From contig CM065300.1 of assembly GCA_032871835.1 (NCBI GenBank), positions 107,815,088 to 107,879,087 of the forward strand: a stretch of 64,000 nucleotides of DNA, written 5' to 3'. Every line of letters starts with the position of its first letter. Positions within the stretch are counted from its first letter, which is position 1. This DNA comes from Dipteronia dyeriana. Taxonomy: Eukaryota; Streptophyta; Magnoliopsida; Sapindales; Sapindaceae. Both the position numbers and the translations under genes were made by a program. This document shows positions 44,824 through 55,390 of the stretch, piece by piece. The notes under the pieces are model-generated. The model saw only the letters and a list, made by a program, of their open reading frames with translations, had not been told where the DNA came from and made no database searches.

Positions 44824-46300
44824 TGCTTGTGTGTGGTTATGAGTGGCTTGAAAAGCAAAACTATTTTACATATCTATTTCTTTGAGAGCTACTCATGTGA
44901 GAAGTAATGATCTTGATAAAATAGCTTTTATTGCTTCTAGATCATGCACTTAAGTCTTTGTAAATCTTGTTTTTAAAAGTGCATAAATGCTTCTCTTATA
45001 TGTTTAAGTTTGAGTAATTGAGTTTGAAAGCATGTAGATTATGGATGCATCTTGAAGTTCATTGTCTAGTACATGATAGATGACCTGAGGTTAGTATCCA
45101 TTTTTCTTTGGCAACTACATAGAACTCAACGAGCACCTTCATGGAAAGGGCTACACACCTTGGTTGTGAAGCCGCCAAATGTAGGAAAGGGCTACACCAT
45201 TGTAATGAGTGAAATCCTTCATGAATAGTATATGTTTATGTAAGAAAAATCAAAGAAGTGTTGAAAAAGAATCATTTTAAAAAAATAAAAAATCTTTGAT
45301 ACATATCCTAAAAAGAAATGGATGAAGGCTTAAAATGGAGTATAACTGAAAATTGTGATTGCTCGGGTTGAAAAACAGAAATGGGATGACGAGCCACATG
45401 CACACACACGCTCATATGTTGAAATCTATTCTCTTTAAAGCAAAAATCCGGATGATAATCGGTTTGACCTTGATTGGAAAAGCTTTAGATAGATAGGTGT
45501 TTAAGTGGTTTGCATGTTGATATCACAATCACTCCTTTTATATATGCTAGAAGCATTTTCACACACACACATTTTTGGTTAATGTGCTTGATTCATTAGG
45601 AATGAGATTATTTTTGAAAGAATAATGAAAATCTATGATTCTCTTGTTAATTTTGAAAATAGTGGTTTACTATCTTTTACTGCTTGAACTGTGTGATTGT
45701 GCAAGTTCCTTATGAACAAGTTTACTTGCTTATTAATATATGGAGTATATGTTAAAGGGGAGCTTAGTTTGTTAAACTTAGTTCTCTATACAACTTGTTT
45801 GCTCACTATCTCATGATTTCATTATGCATCCCTTATAACCTTGTAGGTATTTTCAATTGGCATTTATCTCTCTCTCTAGGTTGTGTAATATGTTTTTGTC
45901 TATTCCTTGCCAAAAAGGGGGAGAAAGTGTTTTCCTCACCATGTTACTTACTTTTGATATAAAGGGGAGACAATCCATTAAGGGGGAGAAATTTTGAGTT
46001 AAGGGGGAGAAAGTAAGATGGAGAAAGATTTTGTGTTTGCATGAGATAACAAGAGTAAAGAGGTCTTTTTTTATTTATTTGTATATTGTTTGTTTAACTT
46101 GCCTATCTTTTTTGTAGAAGAATTCTTTTGGTTGTTCTTGTCTCACAAGTGCTTTGAATGTGTGAAGATATTCTTGAAGATTCTTGAAGACATTTTAGTC
46201 TAGGAATATTTCTTTGTAATGTGAGGATGTGAGAACGCAATCAACATTGATTATGAGTGATCTTTGTATGGTGAGGTAAAGGTTTTATCATGGAATAGCC
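44824..46300 (+). other. E1 3' region with repeated polypurine tracts
   Basis: No env-like ORF that I can support, though SIRE relatives often carry one here. Polypurine tracts occur at 45912-45926 (AAAAAGGGGGAGAAAG), 45961-45970, 45979-45990 and 46000-46011, before the final one at 46301. Large parts align with the 3' regions of C1 and C2. Confidence 0.65.
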
Positions 46301-46312
46301 AAATGGGGAGAT
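46301..46312 (+). promoter_or_regulatory. E1 final polypurine tract
   Basis: AAATGGGGAGAT directly before the 3' LTR start TGTTAGG. Confidence 0.75.
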
Positions 46313-48439
46313 TGTTAGGTTCTAGATTTGTATTGGCTTGATTCCATAACAAAACTTCATTTGTTTGTAATGCTTAGTTGCTTAAGTGGATTCGTGATGA
46401 TAAGAGCTTCAAGGAAGAAAAACAACTTCTCATGATGCAAAGTTCGTCTTCAAGAAGATTAGTACTATTCTTGGATGCTAAGGTATCAAGATCCTTCTTC
46501 CTCTTACAAGGCATAGGTGCACACACACACAATTCATTCATATGTGTCCCTGCACCATAGCGCATCATTTGGTATAACACTTTCACACACTTGAAATTGA
46601 ATGCTAATGCATTGGTATGAAAGTAACATGTTTTGGAAAATGTATGATTGAAGACTATCTCTATGTAGTTTGCATTCTTATGTGAAATGTGTTTGATTGT
46701 TTTTATGTTTTTATAACATGTTTTGAACTTGATTTTAGTCTTATATTAATCATGATTGAGTTCCGGTCAGTTTGATTACTCATACTATTGATTTCAAGTT
46801 CTAAGTCAAAAGGTACTGAACTTTCAACTCATGTTGCATACATTGTCTTCGTCTTCGTATAGCGAGTCAAATTATTATTTTATGGGTTGAGTATCTTATT
46901 TTTCCATGTTCATGAGGGAGTCCCGGTTTGTAATCTTTAAACAGATTCGAATTCAAAGTTCAGAGGCCAAAGAACAGTTGAAGAACACTAGAGGGCCGCA
47001 AGGGATGAGGTGCGATGGCTCAAGCCGTCACTTTGCACCATCCCGACATGGCGCGTGGCCATCTCGGCCCCAAAAGTGCTCTGCCTTGAGATACCCACAT
47101 GCCATCTCAGGGAGGCACTAAAGAATGGGGGAATTTGGTCATTTGGTTGTTCTCTCTTTAAAACCTCTCATTCCCTCTCATTCATTAAGATGTAGAGAAA
47201 AACGAATTTGAAGAACAAGTGCAGAATTTTTACCTCAATTTTTTGATTTTTGTTTTTGTGATCACTTCTTCATTTCTACTCCGAATCACTTGATTCAAAA
47301 ACTGATTTCGAGTGCCTTGAAGATTTATACAAACCCCAAGCATTTACAGAACCAAAGGACTTTTAGATTTTTCATTATGATCAGATCTTCAGTTCGTGGT
47401 TTTCATCCTTGTTGGTAAAATCATCTTCTTCTTAGTTTTTTTCTTGGATCTTCTTATTGATTGATGCTATTTGATTAAGAAGCATGAATAGGATTATTTT
47501 GATATCATTTTGTGGTTTGTTGAATTGATTTTCAAGTTCAGCTAGATTTGTGATAAATTGATTGATTTGTGCTAAACTTGACAAACATGAAATTGTTTCT
47601 AGAAACCTTTTGTTCTTATGCTTGTTTGATTATTTCTAGATCTAATTTCATTTTGCTAAGAACTAGGTTGTGTTTCAATTGGTGTCTATATCTTCATATC
47701 TATGTTCTTATTTGATAACATGCTTTGGTTGCCTAGATACATTTGTGATTTTTCTTTGAAAGCATAATCTAGCTATCTAGTTGCATGTCCATAGAATTTG
47801 TTGATCATCATTTTCTATGTTGAGTGCTTGTTTGCGTTTTGCATTCATGATCACTTAGATGCCTTGTGAAGAGGTAGAAAGTCTCATATCTTAGAGTGAT
47901 TCTTTGATTTGAGCAATTGGAAGTCTTAACTAGAGTCGGAAGGACTTGGATAGCTAAGCAAGTGGAAGTCTCGACAAGAGGTGTAAGACCTCGGATTGTT
48001 GAGCAAGGAAGTCTTGACTAGAGTCGGGAGGACTTGGATAGTTGAGCAAGAAGTATTGCCTAGGGTCGGGAGGATCCAGATAGGTGTGCAAGGAATCTTC
48101 CTAGAGACAGGGGGTCTAGGATAGGAAGATGGCTTAGTAGATCACTAGGTTCAAGGATAGAGTAAGAGTGATAGCTTGGGGAGCATGTGTTGATTGCTTG
48201 AGTGTGTAACTCTTATTTGAAATAGTGGAATTGCTTTTGCCGGTATTTACGGTATCAACCCGTGGATGTTTCCTCTTTGGAGGTTTACCGCATAAATATT
48301 GTGTGTCATTGTTTGCAATTTTCATTAAGCATTGTTAAAATTGTATTATTTTAAATGAAGACAAAAATTGGAGCATATACCTATTCACCCCCCCCCCCCC
48401 TCTCGGTATATTTACACTACAAAGATAAAGGGAATTTCA
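46313..48439 (+). repeat. E1 3' LTR
   Basis: 2127 bp, same content as 38370-40490. C-tract at 48388-48400. Ends GGGAATTTCA followed by the CACTC duplication. Confidence 0.95.
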
Positions 48440-48560
48440 CACTCATAGTGTTTATGAATGAATGAAATGAATGCAAATGTATGAAAGATAAAAGAATCAC
48501 ACAAAATGCAAAACACATCAAAATGAGCAAGGATCACCTAAGTATATCTAGGAACCTGTT
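48440..48560 (-). pseudogene. D gag start codon and leader
   Basis: The minus strand reads CACTATGAGTG with the ATG at 48446-48444, the same context as F gag at 63229-63239. E1 lies immediately beyond. The remaining bases up to the primer site are a short leader. Confidence 0.75.
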
Positions 48561-48570
48561 GTGATACCAA
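48561..48570 (-). promoter_or_regulatory. D primer binding site
   Basis: The minus strand reads TTGGTATCAC, the tRNA-iMet primer site with the last bases changed. It lies one base after the LTR end TTTGTTTCA. Confidence 0.7.
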
Positions 48571-48612
48571 TTGAAACAAATTAATGTGTGTTTAATATTA
48601 ATTTAGAAAGGA

Positions 48613-48631
48613 GGGGGGGGGGGGGGGGGGG
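48613..48631. repeat. G19 homopolymer
   Basis: Uninterrupted G run, on the D strand the CACCCCC tract near the LTR end. Length may be unstable or affected by sequencing. Confidence 0.9.
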
Positions 48632-48766
48632 TGGTAGGTGAATAGATTTTAATTAATTTTATCCAATTTCTGTTAGTGGTCAAGTAGACGAAAAAAAACC
48701 CCTAACTAGTCACAATTATATAACAAGTGTAATATGTTCAGAATTTAAATGACACTTGAAATATAC

Positions 48767-48771
48767 ATGGA
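48767..48771. repeat. C2 target site duplication, left (ATGGA)
   Basis: ATGGA before C2, repeated at 58222-58226 directly after it. Confidence 0.95.
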
Positions 48772-51609
48772 TGAAAATAATATGTACAAGATTATACTAA
48801 ACAACCTAGAGAGGGGGGGGGGGGGGGTGAATAGGTTTTCTCTCACTTTTAACAAATATTTCGAGACTAGTGACAAAACCTTGATAAGCATACAAATTAA
48901 CATTCAACATGATTGTTATGAGAAAACATTATATTCATCTATGCTCAAATCTCCACTCTTAGTCTAAAAAACTTACAACAAGAATCAATGTATCTTATGA
49001 ACATATATATTCAATGTAGACAAAATTCCATAAGTTGTACTTAGAGTATTACAATGTGATACTTTACAACTTGAATGGAATATCACGAGATACAAAGTTA
49101 TCTAACATACACAAAAAATATTGCGTATGGAAGTCAACTTACATATAAAGTTCTTACCACATTATTCAAATAACAATTACCAATATAAGAGAGATAAGGA
49201 TAGAGAAAAGTTGACACAAGATATAATGTGGTAAACCTCCAAAGAGGAAACATCCACGGGTTAGCAACCACCGGTAAACAAAATCCACTAGTAGATAAGA
49301 AAAGTACAATCTCTCAAGTGACCCCTTCACCTAGGAACTACCCTTCTATCCTACTCATGAAGATGTTGCCCTCATGCTAAAAAATCGGAGGTCTCACACC
49401 TCTTGTCAAGACTTCCTTGCTCACCCTTTCGGATCCTCATGACTTTAGGCAAGATTTCTTGCTCAACTATCCAAAACCTCCCGACTCTAGTCAAGACTTT
49501 CTCGCTCCCCCTTACAGATCCTTATGACCCTAGGCAAGACTTCTTGCTCGACTATCTGAGTCCCTTCGACTCTAGCCAAGACTTCCTTGCTTGACAATCC
49601 AAGGTCTCACACCTCTTGCCAAGACTTTCTTGCTCAACAACATAGGTCTCACACCTATTGTCAAGACTTTCTTCTCACAAGGCTTCTAGGTAATCATGAA
49701 TGAAAAAACGTAAACAAGCATGCAACATATAATAGGATGATCAACAAAGTCTATGGAAACTAGAATTAATCAATGAGCACACAAAGTATATTTTTCTAGT
49801 TTATAATCCAAAAATGACACGACACAAGATGATGCATGAGCATATGAAATGTATGGATTAGGTACACTCCATGAATATCTAGACATAGACAATAAAGTTC
49901 ACAAAACAAGATTGTCTAGATCTTATGCATGAATACAAATCTAGAGCATGCCAAATTTCCAAACACACACTTTAAACCTATATTTTATTCATGTTACTAA
50001 AGCTTGAAATAAACATGTTCATGAAGTACATATTCAATACTTTAGTACTAACACAAAAATGCTAGAAACACAAGATATGATCAATCAAATCTCTAGCAAT
50101 CATTTAGAGCATACATTCACAAAATAGTCAATTAAACTCTTATAGACTCTAAATATAAAAAAAAATGTGCTAATCATAGGTCTAATCAAAAAATGAGTTC
50201 TAGCACATGATAAGACTATTAATCATGAAAATAAAGTTAATCAAAGGACAAATAGTCCTAGATAAGATGCTAGCACAATACAACTCACAATCATGTGAAA
50301 ACATAAGTTTGATTGAAACCTAACTCACAATCAAGTTTCTGATTAAGAACAACTAGCATTTAATTGAAGATCTATCACTTATCGACATATGTTCAAGTCA
50401 AATACACACAAGCAGGAAGAAGACCCAAGGTATTTGAACATTAGAATCAAGGAAATCAAAAGATAAACAAATACCTTGACAATTTTGAGTGCATTCACAA
50501 AAATGGTGGAATCCACCAGAACACTTGAACAAATGACTTTAAGGTTTCTTGGTCATGATATAGGACTTCAATATGAAACTTCTCCAACTTGAATCACTCA
50601 AATCGGATGAGAAATGAGAGAGATATGGTGATTCAAAGTTGAGAGAAAAAACCTGGAAATTTTCTGCACTACATTTTCTTCTTCCTTAGATTCAAATAAG
50701 AGAGAGAAGAGATATATAAAGGAGAGGGAAGAGATATATGTGAAAGAACCAAAGCTACCCCTTTAAGATGCTTCCCCGAGATGGCGTGTTGGCATCTCGG
50801 GGAAGCAAGGTGTTGCAGCCGAGATGGCCATGGGCCATCTCGGGCTTGCACCAATGAATGGCCTTTGGCCATGGTGCATCTCCCTTGCACTTCCCACGCG
50901 TTCTTTGATTGTTCTCCGGCCTCCGAACTTGGAATTCAAATCCGTTTACGGATTACAAGCCATAACTCTCTCATGGATATGGACATATAAGATATTCAAC
51001 CCATAAAATAATAATTTGACTCGATATATGAAGACGAAGACAATGTACGCAACATGACTGGAAAGTATCATAACTTTTGACTCGGAACTTGAAATCAATA
51101 GTATGAGTAACCGAAATGACTGGAACTCATTCAAGAATGTTTTAAGACTAAAATAAAGTTCAATATCCATGTTATACAAAAATATACAAATACAAACATA
51201 ATTCACACTAGAATGCAAACTACACAGAGATAGTCTCCAATCATGCATTTTCCAAAACATGTTATTTCCATACAATGCATGAGCATTCAACTTCAAGTGT
51301 GTGAAAGTGTTATACTAAATAATGCACTACGATCCAGGGACACAAATGTATGAATTGTGTGTGTGTATGCATATAATGATGCACAACTAAGTAATATGAA
51401 TGAATTGTGTGTGTGTGTGCGCCTTAGCCTTGAAAGAGAAAAGAAAGGTCTTAATATACCTTTGTATCCCTTTGAAGACTTGAACTTGCTTCAATAGTTG
51501 TCATTTCTTCTTTGAAACTTGAATCATCATGAATCCTAGACAACTAAACAATACAAAGGAAATGTTGTTTTGATATAGAATAATGCCAACATAACTCATA
51601 AACCTAACA
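48772..51609 (-). repeat. C2 3' LTR
   Basis: 2838 bp. In + orientation TGAAAATAATATGTACAAG...AAACCTAACA. G run at 48813-48827, AAGTCTTG modules (minus strand) at 49383-49690, stem-like motif at 49228-49260, palindromes at 50771-50843. Confidence 0.95.
50771..50843. repeat. Two perfect palindromes in C2 3' LTR
   Basis: First: CTTCCCCGAGATG, 9-base loop, CATCTCGGGGAAG (50771-50805). Second: CCGAGATGGCC, loop ATG, GGCCATCTCGG (50819-50843). GC-rich islands in AT-rich DNA. The other C2 LTR keeps the first at about 57397-57433 and a decayed second. Confidence 0.92.
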
Positions 51610-51610
51610 A

Positions 51611-52071
51611 TCTTCCCCTTCGGAAAATTCTATGTCAAAACACATACACAAAATACTAAAACCTACAAAATGAAGATTGGTCACAAAATCACACCCTCAT
51701 ATTTCAATGAGTTAGTTCCTTAAGACTAATCTTCAACAAGTCTTGAACTGCTTCTTGATCTTCTCTTGTAGCCACCTAAAATCAAAAAGCACAAAGCATA
51801 TCCAAGAGAAAGACACATATGGCAATATACAATTATGGCAAGAATTGAACATTTAAATCTAAAATGAATCAAGTATCTCCCCCTTAATACATGCTATCTC
51901 AAAGATATTCTTATGTCCAAAATGAGTCATGTATCTCCCCTTTAATACATGTTATCTCAAATATATTCTTAACCAAATGAAATCACAATATTACATGCCG
52001 TAAGAAGTTCAATACTTGACAAATATTCAAAGAAGATATGCTAAAACAATATCATATTTCTCCCCCTTTTT
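51611..52071 (-). promoter_or_regulatory. C2 polypurine tract cluster
   Basis: Minus-strand purine tracts at 52058-52071 (AAAAAGGGGGAGAAA), 51932-51946, 51874-51889 and, directly before the LTR, 51611-51620 (AAGGGGAAGA). The sequence between them contains repeated ATACATG and ATGTATTAA words. Four tracts in 460 bp mirror those of E1. Confidence 0.75.
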
Positions 52072-54200
52072 GACATAAAATTATGCCAAAAAAATGATAT
52101 CTTGAGATCAAATAGTGAAACAATTGGTGATCTCACGTAATGTTCGGAGATGGATGCCTTACTTGAAGAATTGATTTATTTCAAGCATCTAGCTCCCATA
52201 TCTTCTCCCTTGATTCTAGTTTGCTTTTCCATGTAAACCTATCAAAGGTTATTCAAATATATACACCACAACAAACTCATCATGGTATAGTGAATCACAA
52301 ATGCTGAAATTTTACTCTTAAGCATATAGGTCATTTCTACTAAGTTCAACAATTGCATAAACAATCATATTAACCCCAAATATGAAGGAATTGGTATCAA
52401 CGACAATCATATCAACCTCAAACAAGAAAAGATCTGATTACAACCACAACTACTATCATTCAAAGTAAGGAGGAATTTCCTGCAATTACAATCAATTAAA
52501 TTGATTAAAACTAGAATTACTATCACTCTATGCAAGGAGGAATTTTCTGCAGCTATAACCACTTGGATTGATTACAACTACAATTACAATCGACCCCAAA
52601 CCAAGAGGAGTTCACTGTAACTACAATCAATAGAATAAATTACAGTTACAATTACTATCGACCCCAAAACAAAGAAGAATTCATTGCAACTATTCTCATT
52701 TCAATTTCAAGAATTAAGGAATTGATTACAATCTCAACTACTATACAATCCCAAATAAAGAGAAGTTGACTGCAAATACAATCGTACACTTATTACAAAA
52801 ATGTTTCATGCATTATTTGTGATCACACATACAAAGGCACAAGTTAATACAAAGAATCATCATGCAAATCAAGAAACATGAAATAGCATCTACAAGATTC
52901 ATTATATCAACCAATGAATATGCCAACAAATATCAACTTGAAACATGTGAACATATCATAAAAGAGAACAAAGTCTAGCATACTATGCTCCCCCTTGATA
53001 AGTGCTCTATCAAAGATCAAGATAGAATAATGTTCACAATAAATCCACACAATCACACATTCAAGCAATTTTAAAGAAATACAACGAAATAAGCTCCACA
53101 AACTATGAGAGATACACCAAGATTTAAAATCTCTTTCATAATTCTTCTAAAAATTGCTAGAATATCAAAATACTCTATAAGCAAAAGTGTGTGTGTGTGA
53201 ATTTTTGCTTCAAGCATATATAAACGGAGTGATTGTGATATCAACATGCAAACCACTTCAACACCTATCCATCTAAAGCTTTTCAAATCAAGGTCAAACC
53301 GATTATCATCTGGATTTTTACTTTAAAGAGAATAGTTTTCAACATATGAGAGTGTGTGTGCATGTGGCTCGTCATCCCATTTCTGTTTTTCAACCCAAGC
53401 AATCACAATTTTCAACTTTACTCCATTTTAAGCCTTCCTCCATTTCTTTTTAGGCTTTGAATCAAAGATTTTTCTTTTATTGATTCTTTTTCAACACTTC
53501 TTTGATTTTGCATACATAAACATAAATTCTTCATGACGGATTTCACTTATCACAATGGTGTAGCCCTTTCCTACATTGGGCGGCTTCACAAACAAAGTGT
53601 GTAGCCTTTTCCATGAAGGTGCTCATTGAGTTCTATATAGTTGCCGAAGCAAAATGGATACTAACCATATGTCATCTATCATGTACTAAGCAATAAACTG
53701 TTAGATGCATCCATAATCTACACATTTTCAAACTCAACTACTCAAACTTAAACATATAAGAGAAGCAAAGTGCAATTTTTAAAAATCAAGTTTTTATGGC
53801 TCATAAGCACATGATCTAAGAGCAATAAATAAAGACTTATTCAAGATCATTACTTCTCTAATGAGTAGCTTTCAAAGAATATGAAGCTCATATTTTCAAA
53901 AAGTATGCCACTCATCATTCAAGCAAGCATTTCAAGCATCATGAGTAAGATCTTTGTGAACACATCACTAAAAGATCTTAGAGAGCAAATGTCAACAAAG
54001 ACCATATGAAAGCCATACTAGTTCTCTACTATGACATGCTATATGATGCAATGCAAGAGTAGAAATGACTTTCTCCAAAAGTCTTAACAAGATAATCACC
54101 GAATAGATTTCATAAGAGTAACTTCTCAAAAGTTAATCAATGGATTTTGACTATCAAAACAATGTTAAGTGAGATAGCTAAATTCGTGACTAGACGTGGA
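52072..54200 (-). other. C2 3' untranslated region
   Basis: No gene recognised. Contains the tandem repeat 52360-52790 and the E1-like block around 53300-53960 (with GTGTAGCCCTTTCC at 53560). Confidence 0.6.
52360..52790. repeat. C2 tandem repeat
   Basis: Five to six units of about 65-70 bp with AAGGAGGAATTTTCTGCA and ACAATTACTATCGACCCCAA words. Counterpart of C1 36020-36375. Confidence 0.75.
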
Positions 54201-54214
54201 GTATTCCAAGCTAG

Positions 54215-54589
54215 CTAGCTAGAATTCTCAACACGCTTGACACTTAGCCTTAAAAATAACTCACATGTTCTACTTATACTAGAGGTAAAAGCACTCACCC
54301 TTGAACCATTTGTTCTTGGGTGAAATTTCACAAAAAAATCATGATCATTTCTCTTGGCAAAAATATATCTAGAAGATAAATCATCAACTATCTTCTCTAT
54401 AAAGATATTACTCATGTAAAACACATCATTATTGCCATAAACAAAGATATCATCAAGACTATACAAATGATCATGTGAAACACTCATTTTCACCCAAATC
54501 TTCTCTATTATTTTCTTCACACGATTATCATTATCACACACAAGATTCAAAGTATTATCATGCAAGAAACATTCATAGAAGATTTTCAC
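54215..54589 (-). CDS. C2 ORF of unknown function, 124 residues
   Basis: Open from ATG to stop: MKIFYECFLHDNTLNLVCDN, then KKIIEKIWVKMSVSHDHLYS, SNIFIEKIVDDLSSRYIFAK and KFHPRTNGSRVSAFTSS. I recognise no domain. The C1 copy at 34216-34591 has the same protein with one frameshift near 34392. It lies downstream of the gag-like coiled coil and upstream of the 3' region. Possibilities: relic of the segment between gag and protease of a SIRE element, or an ORF peculiar to the C family. Expression cannot be judged. Confidence 0.4.
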   Translation of the reverse strand: MKIFYECFLHDNTLNLVCDNDNRVKKIIEKIWVKMSVSHDHLYSLDDIFVYGNNDVFYMSNIFIEKIVDDLSSRYIFAKRNDHDFFVKFHPRTNGSRVSAFTSSISRTCELFLRLSVKRVENSS

Positions 54590-54639
54590 ATCTCATTAGC
54601 ATGCATCACATTCCTTAGTTTGCATCATCTAATATACTC

Positions 54640-55330
54640 ACGGTTAGCAAACCGGGATAAATTTCGAGATGTTACTATATAGGTGAGAGTGTACCGATGA
54701 TGAAGACTTCTTAATTTCCTTAATTTTGCACTTGACCTTGGAAGACATGGCCTTTGAGATCCTCTTGTTCCTTAGTAACTTGCCTTTAGTTGTAGGAAAC
54801 TCCACTTGCTCATCTACAATGCTTAAGTCACTTGAATCTCCATGAAGATTACCAAAACTCTTTGGCCTTCACGATTGCCAACTCTTCTTCCTTGCCTTTG
54901 ATCATTACCTCAAAAATAAAAGCAAATTACTAGCAAAATCATTTGTTAATCTATCTAACACACGAGCCTCTTCATCCATATTCTTTTCTAGAAAATTGAT
55001 CGGTTCATTCTTCACTTCAACTTCCTTTAACGCTTCATCTCTTTCCTTGTCAAGAGTTTGAACTATTGCCATCAAGTAGAAGTGGTGGCCTTTGACATGC
55101 AGTTCTCTTCATTGAGTTGCAAAGACAAGTAATCATGTCTAGATCGATCATCCTAAAAAAAAAAGCATCTTCATCTTTGCTTTTGTCACTAACTTTCTTT
55201 TCAAGCTTATCAATAAAATTGTTAGTAGACAAATGAAATATAAAACAAGAAGAACCATTTTCACAACCAACGAAGGAGGACAACAAAAACTAAACAATTT
55301 TAGATTCGAGGTTGACATCCATGATTAGTA
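54640..55330 (-). pseudogene. C2 gag-derived coiled-coil ORF (broken)
   Basis: The minus strand starts ATGGATGTCAACCTCGAATC at 55322, then reads SSFVGCENGSSCFIFHLST and NNFIDKLEKKVSDKSKDEDA. The coiled-coil segment with EVEVKNE- and LEKNMDEEARVLDRL-like sequence and a Lys-rich tail follows in broken frames down to about 54650. Same gene as C1 33460-34150. It corresponds to the C-terminal gag of SIRE elements. Confidence 0.55.
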
Positions 55331-55373
55331 AATAACCTTGTAGATCCCGAATCACACTAACTACTTTAAGTGA

Positions 55374-55389
55374 CCCGCTCTGATACCAA
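55374..55389 (-). promoter_or_regulatory. C2 primer binding site
   Basis: The minus strand reads TTGGTATCAGAGCGGG one base after the LTR end TTATTTTCA. tRNA-iMet type, intact. Confidence 0.88.
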
Positions 55390-55390
55390 T

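Larger units (their letters stand above)
38370..48439 (+). mobile_element. Element E1: SIRE-like Ty1/copia with pol but short gag
   Basis: 10,070 bp with near-equal LTRs (2121 and 2127 bp), primer site, pol in the copia order (protease, integrase, RT, RNase H), a long 3' region with several polypurine tracts, and a perfect CACTC duplication. The coding part is broken by many stops. Between primer site and protease there is a coiled coil and a CCHC knuckle, but no UBN2-type gag N-terminus such as D and F have. Inserted four bases after the gag start codon of D. Confidence 0.93.
48572..48771 (-). repeat. D 5' LTR, 3' end part
   Basis: Last 200 bp of the D 5' LTR, separated from the rest by C2. 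It carries a 19-base G run (48613-48631), on the D strand a C-tract as in the other LTR ends. It continues at 58227 once C2 and one ATGGA copy are removed. Confidence 0.75.

Noticed and set aside
44824..46300. Possible env-like ORF in E1
   Set aside because: SIRE elements can have one here, but no long frame, signal peptide or membrane helix is visible.
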